From: Chelydra serpentina
Taxonomy: Eukaryota; Chordata; Testudines; Chelydridae
Direction of reading: 5' to 3'
Assembly (NCBI GenBank): GCA_037349315.1
Contig: JBAIAC010000004.1
Coordinates: forward strand, 38,505,001 to 38,569,000
Length of the DNA: 64,000 nucleotides
The notes under the pieces are model-generated. The model was given only the letters and a program-made list of their open reading frames with translations, made no database searches and had not been told where the DNA came from. Below are positions 11,736 to 23,239 of this stretch, piece after piece (position 1 is the stretch's first letter; the number at the start of each line of letters is the position of its first letter). A program made the position numbers and the translations under genes.

Positions 11736-13555
11736 CAATGCACAGTCTTATTTGGTGTATCATCTTTCATGTAAAATATATCCCAAATGCCACAGTTACA
11801 GAAGGAAAAAACAGTTTGAGAGCAATTAAAAGAGAGAATAGATGAGGCAGAGAGATGCAGTTTTTCCTGAAGGCACAAGCTACAGAAGAGAAGGGTACTG
11901 CAGTGAGAGTTCCATATTGAGTGGAGGGATAGAGAAGGGCTCTATGTTAACAAAGAAACAGGGGAAACATGAAAAAAGATTAATGGGTAACTTAACTGGG
12001 GCCTGATCCTACATTGTGCCATACACCTCCTGTAAGGTTCTTCATTGGGAATTGAAGGTGCACAACACCATTCAGCAGGACGAGGTCATTAGTGATCAGC
12101 AGAGTGACAATGGCACACTCCTTAAAATTCTCTGAGGAAGTTTCAAAATGAACTTGCACTGTTAAAATTAACACAGGACAATAAACACAGTTCAGCTGAA
12201 CATTGAACATGCATCAGTAAATTCAGATGAACCATACATGCATCTTTGCAACTATAAATCACATTAATTATGCAGTCATGAGCCCAGAGCTGCATTTTGC
12301 AATCCGCTACTGAACTGTGGGTTCTGTTTTTTGTCTGTGCCTAAACCAATTATATCAGATATTCATGGAACAAAAAACAGTTTAAGTTAACTATGACTGT
12401 TATGTTACAAATGGGCACGGAATCACTAATATGTATTTAAAAGTGAAAAGCACAATGTAGAACTGGATTTATTTGGCTACTGTAAAATTATGTGTTATGT
12501 TTCACTTTAGAATAAATAGTAAATTCCTTGGCTGGTCATAATAGTAACATTTATTATTTAAGTAGGTGTTCATTCTTTAGACAAAAGTGTTGATCATTAA
12601 ATGTTGCAAAATTATATGTAAACTCTTCCTGAAAAACACTCTTCCTTGTCCATACAAAAGAAATGAATAAAAAGTTTGCCATAGATGCTTGAATGTACCA
12701 TCTCAATGCCTTCTTTAGCAATTTCAAAAGAAGCAGGGATCTTTTTTTGGAACAAGGGACTGATTAACCTAAACTCACTTTCACAACATCCTATAACACC
12801 AGCTAGAAATAATCTCTTTTGCTAGTAATAAAAGTTAGCATAGGGTTTTGGCCCCTGTAATGTGAGATTTCTGGGTCTTAAAAGATCACCTTATAAGTGA
12901 TCATAATGTAGTTAATTAGGCTAGTTTACTTGATTAGAACAGCATGTAAATGTGAAAATCTTGTCATTTAATTTTCACTCTTAATTATCTTCTCTCTTTC
13001 GCTGGGTAATCATCATTATGGTAATTACCATAATAAAGGGCCAGATGTTCCTTTGTCTTGCATGTTGTAGATTGAGTGTGAGACAGTATACAAAAAGCCT
13101 AAAAATACCCGGTACTAGATACAAGTGCATATATAGTATTATGCCTCAGCAATTGCATCCCCAGAAGCAGAACTGGAAGAACATAAATGAAATGAAGGCG
13201 TGGTTAGTTGGAGGTAGGAGGACTCAGCTAGGATGAATATAGAATTTGATATAGGATTCCCTCTCCAAAAAATATGGATGTCACATTTGTTAAAATGAGA
13301 GGGTAGCATTAACTTGTAACATGAAGAAATCACAGGCTGCAGATGTTCTCATCAGCACAAGGCTCAACTTTTGAAGGATGGCAGTTCATTGGATGCAGGT
13401 CTCTGTCTGCTAGTCATCTATTCTATTCAGGTTGTTATACCATGCTCATCACCGTAGTAGGTGAGTGCCTTCCAGGAATACAGTAAGCAATGAGAGTACA
13501 CATCTGTTATGTGGCGTTTGTTCTCTTGTCTTCATCTCTCATCCATTGTCTGAGG
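11736..13555. other. No recognisable feature
   Basis: AT-rich. No supported gene, RNA or repeat. Confidence 0.45.
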
Positions 13556-13690
13556 CTTGTCTGCACAGCAATTTTTGTGGCTGCACCAGTTCTAACCCCT
13601 AGTGTAGATACAGTCTTCACCAGTGCAGTATGATTTGTAATTTACAACACTGGTGTAAATTGTATCTATGCAAGAATTTTGTATCAGTGA
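13556..13690. mobile_element. MITE remnant, Harbinger-like end
   Basis: Starts with aggcttgtctgcacagc, close to the GGCTTGTCTACAC end of the intact MITE at 34951. Contains paired words around gtgtagatacag and gtaaattgtatctatgc. The right terminus and duplication are gone. Confidence 0.45.
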
Positions 13691-14420
13691 TTAAAATCCC
13701 ATCATCAGACAATGGATAATAAGCAAATGACCATGGCCCACAGCCTGTGGTTCCTGCACAACAGCACATTGATGCTGCATCAGAGAGCATTAATTTATCT
13801 CATTACTGCTGTACAGTGTGCAGGTGTACAGTAAAAGTTGTGGGGAGGACTGGTGTCAGGTAGTAGAAAGATGTATGTACTATTCTCTGCTGTATAAAAA
13901 GAGGAGTCCTGCTCCTCCTGCTCTGGAGATGTTTACCACAGGTATTAACATACTGTATCACAAGCTGCTCTCCCAATTTTTTATGCATGTTTTTGTTTAT
14001 TTTAACTCCTTTGCACTCCTTGTTCTGGAGGACAGGGAACATATATCCCTAAGGTTTGGCATTGGTACATTGCCCCTCATTCTGAAGGATTCTGAAGCAT
14101 TTCACTGGCTCTTTATTTAATACTATAAACTTTAACTATAGGTGATGCTGAATAAATCTTTGTTTTAAATTGTAATTTTGCCCTAGCAATGGAAACTTAC
14201 TGTATGTTTATCAGAAAATTCCTTCATGAGGCTATGCATTTTATCACATGAGAGTTTGAATGCGTTATAACATGTATGCTTAAATGACTACTGCATTTAG
14301 AAGATGTTTTCTACTCCATAAGTGTCCCACAACAACAGGTACTGAGCCATCTTCTGAAGGAACGGTTACTGAAGGAAATCATGCCCACTGGGGAAAGGAA
14401 CAGCTCTTTTACCAGACTGG
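13691..14420. other. No recognisable feature
   Basis: AT-rich with open frames that show no family motif. Confidence 0.4.
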
Positions 14421-14849
14421 CAGGGCCAGTGTACCCACTAGGCAAACTAGACGACCGCCTAGGGCGCCAAGATTTGGGAGCGCCAAAAAGTGGTGCCCCA
14501 AATTTTTTTTTTACTCTATTGCTGGAAAACGTCCGGCTTTGGGGGTTTTAAATAGCTGTCCGGGAGGAATTTATAAAACTCTCAAAAGGTCCAGGATTTC
14601 CCTCCCACTGCAGAGCGCAGCGCGGCTGACAGGGCAGCTCAGTCGGATTGAGCCGCTCGCATCGGGGCCTCGAGCAGCCAGAGCCCCTCCCCTGCACCCC
14701 CCCTCCCCTGCAGCCTCAGCGCGCCGCACCGGCAATGCTCTGGGGGCACTGGGCTGTGTGCTCCATGAGGGAGCGCAGCAGCGTGTCTGGCTTCATGCGG
14801 AGCCAGACACGCTGGTCTGAGCGGCACAGTAAGGAGGCCGGGGTTGGAG

Positions 14850-15480
14850 AAGGGGCATGGAGTCCCAGAGGGCAGTCAGGGGACAGGGAGCAGGGTGGGG
14901 TTGGAAGGGTCGGGCATTCTGGGGGGGCCTGTCAGGGGGCGGGGGTGTGGAGAGGGGTCAGGGCAGTCAGGGAACAGGGAGCAGGGGGGGTCGGATGGGG
15001 CGGAGGGTCTGGGGGTGCAGTCAGGGGACAGGCAGCAATTGGATAGGCGTGGGAGTCCTGGGAGGTCTGTCAGGGGGCGGGGGTGTGGATAGGGGTCGGG
15101 GCAATCAGGGGAAAGGTAGGGCGTGGGAATTAGGGTGACCAGATGTCCCGATTTTATAGGGACAGTCCCAATTTTGGGGTCTTTTTCTTATATAGGCTCC
15201 CATTACCCCCCACCCCTGTCACGATTTTTCACACTTGCTGTCTGGTCACCCTACGTGGGATCCTAGGGGGGCAGTTAGGGTGGGAGGGTCTCAGGAGGGG
15301 GCAGTTGGGGACAAGGAGAAGGGAGGCTTAGATAGGGGGTGGAGTCCCAGGGGCGGTTAGGGGCAGCGGTCCCGGGAGGGGGCAATCAGGGGACAAGGAG
15401 TGGGGGGTTGGATGGGTTGGGGGTTTTGTGGGGGGCAGTCAGGGGGTGGGAAGTGGGAGGGAGTGGATAGGAGGCAGGGT
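14850..15480. repeat. G-rich degenerate minisatellite
   Basis: Imperfect tandem units of roughly 50-70 bases built from words such as gcagtcaggggacagggag, gtcagggggcgggggtgtgg and ggtcgg. Many runs of three to seven G lie close together on the plus strand, giving G-quadruplex potential. The array is split by the MITE at 15131-15253. A separate run of about 18 G lies at 15737-15754. Confidence 0.75.
15131..15253. mobile_element. hAT-type MITE, TAGGGTGACCAGA ends
   Basis: A 123-base element with terminal inverted repeats TAGGGTGACCAGA and TCTGGTCACCCTA. Flanks are cgtgggaat on the left and cgtgggat on the right, an 8-bp duplication with one extra base. The TAGGG start and 8-bp duplication fit the hAT superfamily. 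It encodes nothing. A relative lies at 60868-61148. Confidence 0.85.
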
Positions 15481-15796
15481 TACACCCCCCTCCCGGGGAG
15501 TGTCCTCTTTTTTGAATGTTAAAATATGGTAACCCTACGAATGAATAAAGAAAAGAGAAACGTCGTTGAACTTGCATTTTAACTTGTCGTTCTCTCGTAC
15601 ATTATAGCTATAGCCTACGCCAGCTGTGCATTGTGGACACAAGCGTATTGCTTCACTACGGTACAAAGTGGCAATGACGTCATTTTTCTCGCCTCGTGTA
15701 ATTTTGTCTTGTCCGGAGGGAAGGAAGAGGAGCGGGGGGGGGGGGGGGGGGCACAAGGTGGAAGTGTCACCTACGGTGCAAAATGTCCTTGCACCT

Positions 15797-18542
15797 TAGA
15801 CTCAGTCTGTACAAGGAAGAGAATACCTTATAAAATTAGGCCCAAATATTTCCAAATAGCTGCTGATTGTGTGTCTTAATTTGGGAGAGTTCAATTTAAG
15901 ACCATTTGAGCCTGATTCTTCAGAACTCCACAGCAGAGTGGCTGCCAGATCTCATTGACTTGAATTGGAGTGCTCAGCACTTCTGAAAAATATCAGATCC
16001 CAGGCATCACAGACTGGGCGCTCAAAATCATCCATTGTTTTTGAAAATGTCCTTCACAAGGTAGTCAACAAGAAGTCACCAGAGTTCCACAGAAAGGAGG
16101 GATTGGGTCCTTAATTTAAAGCAGATTCTTTGGCTGCATTCATAAACAGGGCAGAACTGGGGTTTCTTCATGACCTTTATCCTGCCTTTATTTTCTCAAA
16201 ATTAAAAAAATACCATTGCCCTGAGTTTTACAACTCTTGTGAGGGTTGGAGTGCTACAGTATAACCAACTACTGATTGATCATGATCTTGACAGACTGAC
16301 CTTGATTCTCTCTTTCCAAGTGAAACAGTATATACTATCTGGAAAAGGGTCCAACAGCTTGTCTGACTGTGCAAGGAATAGCTTTGGGGTGGACTCTGTT
16401 TTTCTTGCCAACACTGAATGCTTTGTGGAAAGCTTTCTGGCCTGGGCAAGGATTTACTTTTTCTACACCCATTGCAGATCTTGCTCTTGTGCCTTAATAG
16501 ACAGGCTTATACATGAGGAACTGTAAGTCAGGTTGGAAATCTTATGGGCAGGGGAGAGGCCTTTCATCAAATCAATTGAAAGTTCTATTTCAAAGAGCAC
16601 GCTCTGAAGGTTACAGATGTTAAACCTCTGTTTCTGGCATGACAGAAGAAGAGCAAGGCAAACATTGGCAAAGTCTGCCATTTCACATCACAACTGACCT
16701 CTCTCCAGTTTATACTCAAAGCACATATTTATTTCTCCTGGAGTAATTATGCCTGACAGGAGAAAAGAACTGTCCACTGAAAATGCAGAATAATTTATGC
16801 AGAATAAATGTCAAAAGCTTTAATCGGGACTACTCAGCCAAAGCCTCCCTTTCTGACAAAAACAATTTTATTTAACAATGATGATGAAGATGACAATCTC
16901 GATTGACAGTTGTGCAGTTACAGTTATAACTTTGATACACAGAATCATGATGCTACTGATATTTAGCATTTTGAAGGGTAGTTTCATATGTAAATAAACT
17001 GGTGTGGATTTGAAACGTGAGGATTTTTCATTATTTAAGTCATCTGACAGGACATAAAATCATATCACTATTCTCTAGTAAGGTGTCAAAATCACAGGTC
17101 TGTGTCTTCTCCTCCTCTGCTATCACTATGGAAACAGAAAACTGACCTCAAGATATCAACAGCTTATTCAGCTATGCTATTCCATTGCATCTTACCCTTG
17201 AAGAGGGGGGCTAAGGTCTACAGCAAAACAAATGAAGGCAATTCAGATTTTAGGCCTAATATAGAAAGCACTTCTGCATTAGCACTGGCTTTTAGGTTCC
17301 TCCTCTCAGAAATGGCAGCATATGTGGCTTAGTTTCCATGCTGGCCCACTGCTACCTGTGCTTTGTGTTTCTTCTGTGGAGATTGTATAACAGAAATTAA
17401 GGGTTTTTTAATAGTACTAATTTCTGTTTCTTGGATAACAAAATCTACTTTTGATGAGAAGACAGCAGTTTGAACAGCTTTTCCTTGACTCCACCCCTTT
17501 CAGATGGCCACACATCCAGACCTTCAGATCACAACACTATGCATTTTGTATGTAGGGGCTATTAATGACTTCATGATGGAGGATTATACTAGTAGCTCTC
17601 TATCCCCTCCTTGCTGGGCCTCTGCACTTTTTACACGTGATTTCCAAGGTATGTTCCCCTCTACTCTGCTGCAGGAAAGAATCTATTGACACAGGGTATA
17701 AGTGTGCTTTAAAATAGGATACAATATTTTCTATTGCTATCTTACAAATATAATCTAAAATCAGCCAGGGAATTATTCTTGCTATATCAGGGCTGAATTT
17801 GACCTTAGGACAGGAATGCACTGACACTAGAACTGTGTTCAAGTGAACCAGTCAGTCGTCTGTCTTCTTGAGAAAGCCAGTTTCACAGAAATCCTTCTCC
17901 GTTTTTCCAGTCACTAATGATGTGTCTGTCTAATCACTCTTTATGCTTCGAAAATCAAATATATTTCTCAACTAGCCACTCAAAAATGCAGAGATGCCAC
18001 TGTCTAAGGACTTCAAAACACCAATGATGAAGAAGTACGGTATAATTTGAAAAAGCCCTTTTTTATATATTTTTATTTTTGATAATTTTTTCTGCAGAAA
18101 ACAACAAACAAACAAAAACCATTCATGATTGCTAACCCTTAAACGGACATGTCAGCAAACCTCAGGCCAAAAATGTTGGTGTTAGTAAACAATTTATTGT
18201 TCTTGCATTATAACTAACAAATTAACATCATGTGATATCCTTTAAACATGTTTGGAGTCAACACAATATTCTTAAACCCTGTATAGTTGGCCTATTAAAC
18301 TTAGGGTCCCAAGTACCTGCAGCCCTTTTTATGTAACAGAGGACATACTGTAGTATTTCAATCATTGAAAAGTGGCTATTGTTGGGTTTTTAATGGTGCC
18401 CGCTGTATATTTAACTATATAGTCTCAGCTTTCATTTCAGTCTAGTTAGTGTAACTTGGTCCTCTTGGTGTGTAAATTACACCAAGTTAGATTCAGCTTT
18501 CTTGGGCACAAGAACTATATGTCCCATCACAGGGACACCCTT
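15797..18542. other. No gene; one old palindromic repeat scrap
   Basis: About 15905-16006 (gcctgattcttcagaactcc to the region around cacttctgaaaaatatc) is a worn copy of an amniote palindromic repeat with arms around ttcag...ctgaa, seen again at 53318-53400. The rest is AT-rich and unrecognised. Confidence 0.45.
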
Positions 18543-18722
18543 CATAGAATACCAGGGTTGGAAGAGACCTCAGGAGGTCATCTAGTCCAACCCGCTGCTC
18601 AAAGCAGGACCAATCCCCAATTTTTTGCCCCAGATCCCTAAATGGCCCCCTTAAGGATTGAACTCACAACCCTAGGTTTAGCAGGCCAATGCTCAAACCA
18701 CTGAGCCATTCCTTCCCCCCTC
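18543..18722 (-). repeat. Cry-type tortoise SINE (tRNA head, CR1-like tail)
   Basis: On the minus strand the head carries an A-box-like TGGCTCAGTGGTTTGAGC and a B-box-like GGTTGTGAGTTCAATCC. The body is followed by a tail ending in tccaaccctggtattctatg, the CR1 3' end. This is the layout of the Pol III SINE of cryptodiran turtles. The shared tail implies mobilisation by a CR1 reverse transcriptase. Copies two and three are at 19823 and 58179. Confidence 0.9.
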
Positions 18723-19822
18723 CCAAAATGTAGTTTTATAATTCACAATCCCTTTCCCCCAAAATTTGGGTCACTCAGTGTGATGAGGTCAAAGCTAGTG
18801 TAATTTATATAGTGTGCAGGTCAGAGGAAAGTGTAAATTACACCAGTGTCGACTCCCATAGACACACTTGGACTCACCTCTGAATTTGACCTTGCTATTT
18901 TACCCCGCCAACAAATTCCATTTCAGTGTTCTAGGTGGGTGAAGAACTGTGAAATAAAAAAAATGTTATTGTATCCATATATGGAAGGTCCCCTGACTGT
19001 TTCACCCAGAGAGAATGACTATTAAATCAATTAGTGGGTTGGTTTTCCTTTATCTGAAATTTCACCCTTTAAGTTGGTGTCCCCTTATCTTAGTTCCAAT
19101 CATAAATTTAATAAAAAATATATTTGCATAGCTCACAAATGTCTGGAATTATTGTAAGTCCCTTGCTGACATCATCTCTGAGGAATTCCTGATGGTGGTT
19201 AGTTAAACTTGCATCATTCAGTGTTTAGTTTAAGGAGAATTTTGCTAGAATTACAATAATGTAATGCCTCAAACTTGTTGAATAATTTGCAACACCAATG
19301 TTTAGTACTGTACACTTAATTTCAAAAAATGGTATTTACCATATATATGATTATCTGCATAAAAGTCAGTTGGCTATATTAACTGCTTTATATTTTTATC
19401 AGTTATTTTTAAGACGGCAATAGGCAACTTGAAACAAGAATGTTCACTTTACTATTGTTTTGTACAGATCAACAAATGAAAATGAAATTGGTTTCACCAA
19501 TGGATTCCCTCGAAATGGTCTGGAAACCTTATGTTGAGAGAGCTAAAGTGAGGGTGAGACAAGGGAAGAACTAAAAACACACCTGGGGATGGGTGGAGAA
19601 GTGTACCATAGAGATGGTGAGACCAGTAGCCCAGAAAGAGTAAGAGAATGACAAGGGGGAACTAAGGATATGTAAGATGGACAGCAATAGAGTGCACATA
19701 AGGGAATAAACAAGAACTGTTTAGCCTTAATAATATTAACTACAAAAAGCTAGTAAGTTCTATTTGTTTCAAACTCAAGTACTGGAAAGTCAGGAAATTC
19801 CAAAATTAGAATTGCACGGGCA
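18723..19822. other. No recognisable feature
   Basis: AT-rich DNA without a supportable call. A small inverted pair around gtgtaaattacaccag (about 18830) may be old MITE debris. Confidence 0.4.
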
Positions 19823-20001
19823 ATCATAGAATCTCAGGGTTGGAAGGGACCTTAGTAGGTCATCTAGTCCAACCCCCTGCTCAAAGCAGGACCAATGGCC
19901 AATTTTTGCCCTAGATCCCCAAATGGCCCCCTTAAGGATTGAACTCACAACCCTGGATTTAGCAGGCCAATGCTCAAACCACTGAGCTATCCCTCCCCCC
20001 C
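19823..20001 (-). repeat. Cry-type tortoise SINE
   Basis: Second copy, same strand as the first. A-box-like TAGCTCAGTGGTTTGAGC and B-box-like GGTTGTGAGTTCAATCC are well kept, and the CR1-like tail ends in ccctgagattctatgattg. It is near full length, with a terminal C-run (G-run on its own strand) at 19994-20001. Confidence 0.92.
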
Positions 20002-20289
20002 AATCTTAATTCTACTCCATTGGGCATCAATCTTGTGCCTTAAATGAAGCAGGCATCCTATCGAAAAAGTGGTATGTGGTTATGTAACTAAAGACTATCA
20101 TAGTGTGTATGCACAAGGTGCAGAGTTAAAGTGGCACAGGCAAACTTCATTCTGACATTTCCTAAATCGGAGTGTTTGACTTTGCATCCTAAACATTCCT
20201 AAGTGTTTTGATTTTGGTTTATTTTATTTTGTTTTTAACTTCCAAAGGTTTTTTGTAAAAGGTAAAAACAAACTATATCGTGTACAACT

Positions 20290-20390
20290 GCCACAAACCC
20301 CTATTATGCCTCTGCAGCAAGGTTTGAACCATGAACTTTCAGCACAGATTGGTACCACCTGAGCTAAATACACTATGAGAAGCCTGTTAT
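20290..20390 (-). repeat. tRNA-like SINE head
   Basis: Minus strand reads TTTAGCTCAGGTGGTACC (A-box-like) and, about 25 bases later, CATGGTTCAAACC (B-box-like). The cloverleaf cannot be completed, so I call it a SINE head or tRNA-derived fragment and not a tRNA gene. Confidence 0.5.
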
Positions 20391-22841
20391 TCCAGGGGTG
20401 GTTATGGACCCCTGCTGCCATGTATTGGGTCTGAGGTGTGGTTTGGAGGAGTATGGTTCAACCCTCTTGCATGGGGTGTCCCCAGAGCAGAGGATTGTCT
20501 GCTGGCACCATGTTATGGATCCAGGATATGACTGGGGGAAGACTGCCCTGGCTATCCCCCCACAATGCCTACCCCTACTCCATCAGCTGCCAGGTGTTCC
20601 CAGTGCAGTGTCTGCTGCTACGGTAATAGCAATGTGGGCCTGACCTTAGAATGTTCATGTTCAGGTAATTCCCAGGCTGCCAAAAATCTTCCTAAGGGAG
20701 TCAATCAAGAGAAGGGAAATTGCAATTTGACTGTTTATATCTAAGCAATCTAAACAAAATTTCATGGGACAAAGAAAAGGCACTTCTCTAGCCTGAGGGC
20801 TTTTCCCCTGCCAGATTTCAAAGGTCTACTGCAAACAATGGTGGTGTTAGAGCTTCTCAAAGTTGCAAGAAACTTTTTATAACGGATAGTGTTAGACAGC
20901 CTAAATAGAGAATTCGCTATATAGTTCCCCCTGTATCTAATGTGACAATTCAGTCTCATGTTTCTGGTGGTAGTATATTTTGCTCTCAATGCCCTCATTC
21001 TCCTCTCTTAACCGAAGGCTTACACTGGTGTAAAACTGGTATACCAGAGTGGAGAATTCATCCCTTATAGTTTAATAGTGAATGTGAAGCAACCCCACTG
21101 TTGAATAAAGTGTAAGCACTATTTTTATTGTCATTTTTGTTTTAAAGCTCCTAATTACTTCATTTTTATGAACTGGATGCCATGCATTGGAGAGCAAAAC
21201 TTAAATCTTTTGGAACAGACCATAGCAACCTTAATAGCAATTTAATTTTCCAACAAGAGTCATAGGTGTCACTCTAATTGTAACTTAATGGGCTTAAAGT
21301 AAACATGGTGTGGATCTGATCAAACCTCCTTGGAGTCCCTCAGTGTCAATGTCTGTGGAAGATTTAATCTCAGCAGCCAAATTTAAGCAGTATAAACTCT
21401 TTTCTATTGAGAAGAAAGATGTAAGCAGAAGTTAAAGTGATTCATAATTAAAGGGATTCGTATTTTATAACTGTAGATATAACAGGGCCTTCCTTCTCCT
21501 CCTTAAAATGAATTTCCCCTCACGCTGACGGGTACCATGGAAGAGATACCAGAGCTGATGGCTGTACGACCTCTCTCTGAAACAAACCGTATCTTCAGTT
21601 CAGGGACTGTTGCCCCAACACCAGCCAGTCCTCACTGAGTGTGGGCCTGCCCCATCCATGACCCTTCTCCTCCATGGAGAACTGGACCTTGTGGAGGGCT
21701 TTCTGTGGGGTCTCAGGAAGGGAATGTCATTTTGGAGGTAATTGACCCCACCCCCTTTCCCATGCAGGAGAGGAGGGAGCCATTGCATAGACCCGAAGGA
21801 CATTAAAATCATTATTTTAATATTCATTTTACAGTTTTACATGATAAGTTCTCAGTACCTGAATTTCCAGGTTGCTGTGCCTTCCAGAAAGGTAGTTTGT
21901 TAACTGAAAATAGACACAAACTCAAAAGAGGAGTTAAAAATAGAGTATTGCACCTGGCTCTGAGTTCTGCTAATTGCCCTTTCAGATTTTAAAAATGTCT
22001 CTTCTCTCTGATGTTTAACAAATAGGGGGAAATAAATGACAGTGCAGAGAAGATGGTGAAAGTGACTAGACAAAGTGCAGTGAAATGCACAGAATAAAAA
22101 AACTGGAAAAAATTAGGAAAGTAATTTCTCTAGTTTTTTAGTTAGTCCTTTAAAGCATTTCTTCAAAAAATAGAATATAAAGAAAAAGATGGAAGTGGGG
22201 TTTTGGTTTGTTTTATGTTGACTGGACCCTTTGAAGTGTTTAGTTATTCAAGGTTCTGCTAGCAGATGCATCTTGCCTTCCCCATATTGTGCTGGCAATA
22301 TTCTTTGTAACTTCCAGGAAGAACTGCAGCTTTTCCAGCAATGTTAATTTCTACATGATGTGGCACCTTGGTAATCACTGATTTTAGTGGCAGGGATGGG
22401 GGGAGGGAGGGGTTGTGCAAAAGAGGTGGTGGAACTGGTCTCCAAGGTAACAGCTTAGCGAGTACTGGCAGTTCATTGACTTTGTTGGCAAATTGAACAG
22501 TTCAGCAGCAGCACTTCACTCACAGTTTTGAAGATTTTTTTTCTGTAAAACACTCACCACAACATTGTCCCTTGCTCTTTCTGAAGAACAGCAAGAAGTG
22601 TATACCTTCTACCTGGGCAGCCAACAGAGCTGAGCAGAAGGGATCTTGGCTTTGTGCCTCATATGAAGGACAGCATCTTGGACAGTGCAGCATCACCAGA
22701 CTTCCACCTATGTTAGATGTATAGCAGTTAAGTTTCTTAACTGGCCTAAAAGTCTGGTAGAATCTGTGATTTTTTTCAGTGGAGATTGCCTACTAGCAAG
22801 GCTTATGGATGATGCCTAGTCAAAGTGTCAAAACTCAGAGG
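20391..22841. other. No recognisable feature
   Basis: About 20400-20650 and 21500-21830 are GC-richer, but I cannot assign them. About 21015-21070 has gtgtaaaactggtata-type words of an old dispersed repeat. No host exon is evident. Confidence 0.4.
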
Positions 22842-23239
22842 CAGGGCCAGCCCTAGACCAAATGGCGTCCCAGGCAAGGAGCATCTTCCCTGTCATAGAA
22901 GATGATAAATGTACATGCTAGGATCTGTACATCTATATTTATTCATGACATATATAAGCAAATTAAAATTCCTCTAACCTTATAGAAACTTTTTAATTTT
23001 AAGAATAACTGAAATGTACTCACAACAATAAATTGAACTATGCACCAACATTGGGTGGATCAGTATTAAATAGTGTTACAGTAGGTGACAGACTTAGAAT
23101 GTTAACCCTAGTCCTTTAGTTCAAAAGGTCACTTTACTCGCCTTTGCCCTCACTAACTAAAAGCATAGCATCAGAAATCCAAAGACTGGCCAATGTCATT
23201 TTCAGCAATAAAATAGCAAACAATGTCAGTCTCTAGTTG

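Larger units (their letters stand above)
14421..15796. mobile_element. Non-autonomous hAT-like element with GC-rich interior
   Basis: Left end CAGGGCCAGTGTACCCA has the same CAGGGCC start as the hAT elements at 22842 and 48255. A second inner word, cgcctagggcgcc, follows. The right side (15750-15796) contains gcacaaggtggaagtgtcac and a ccttgcacc word, but the terminal CCCTG is missing, so the right end is eroded. The interior holds a G-rich minisatellite and a younger MITE. The 178- and 132-residue open frames here (14284-14820, 14648-15046) are products of base bias. Confidence 0.5.

Noticed and set aside
14284..15138. Series of open frames up to 178 residues
   Set aside because: They cover a G-rich minisatellite and hAT-like element. 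Amino-acid content follows nucleotide bias and several frames are open at once.
15737..15754. Poly-G run as a telomeric or functional site
   Set aside because: A simple homopolymer run without telomere repeats. Its exact length may also be uncertain in the assembly.
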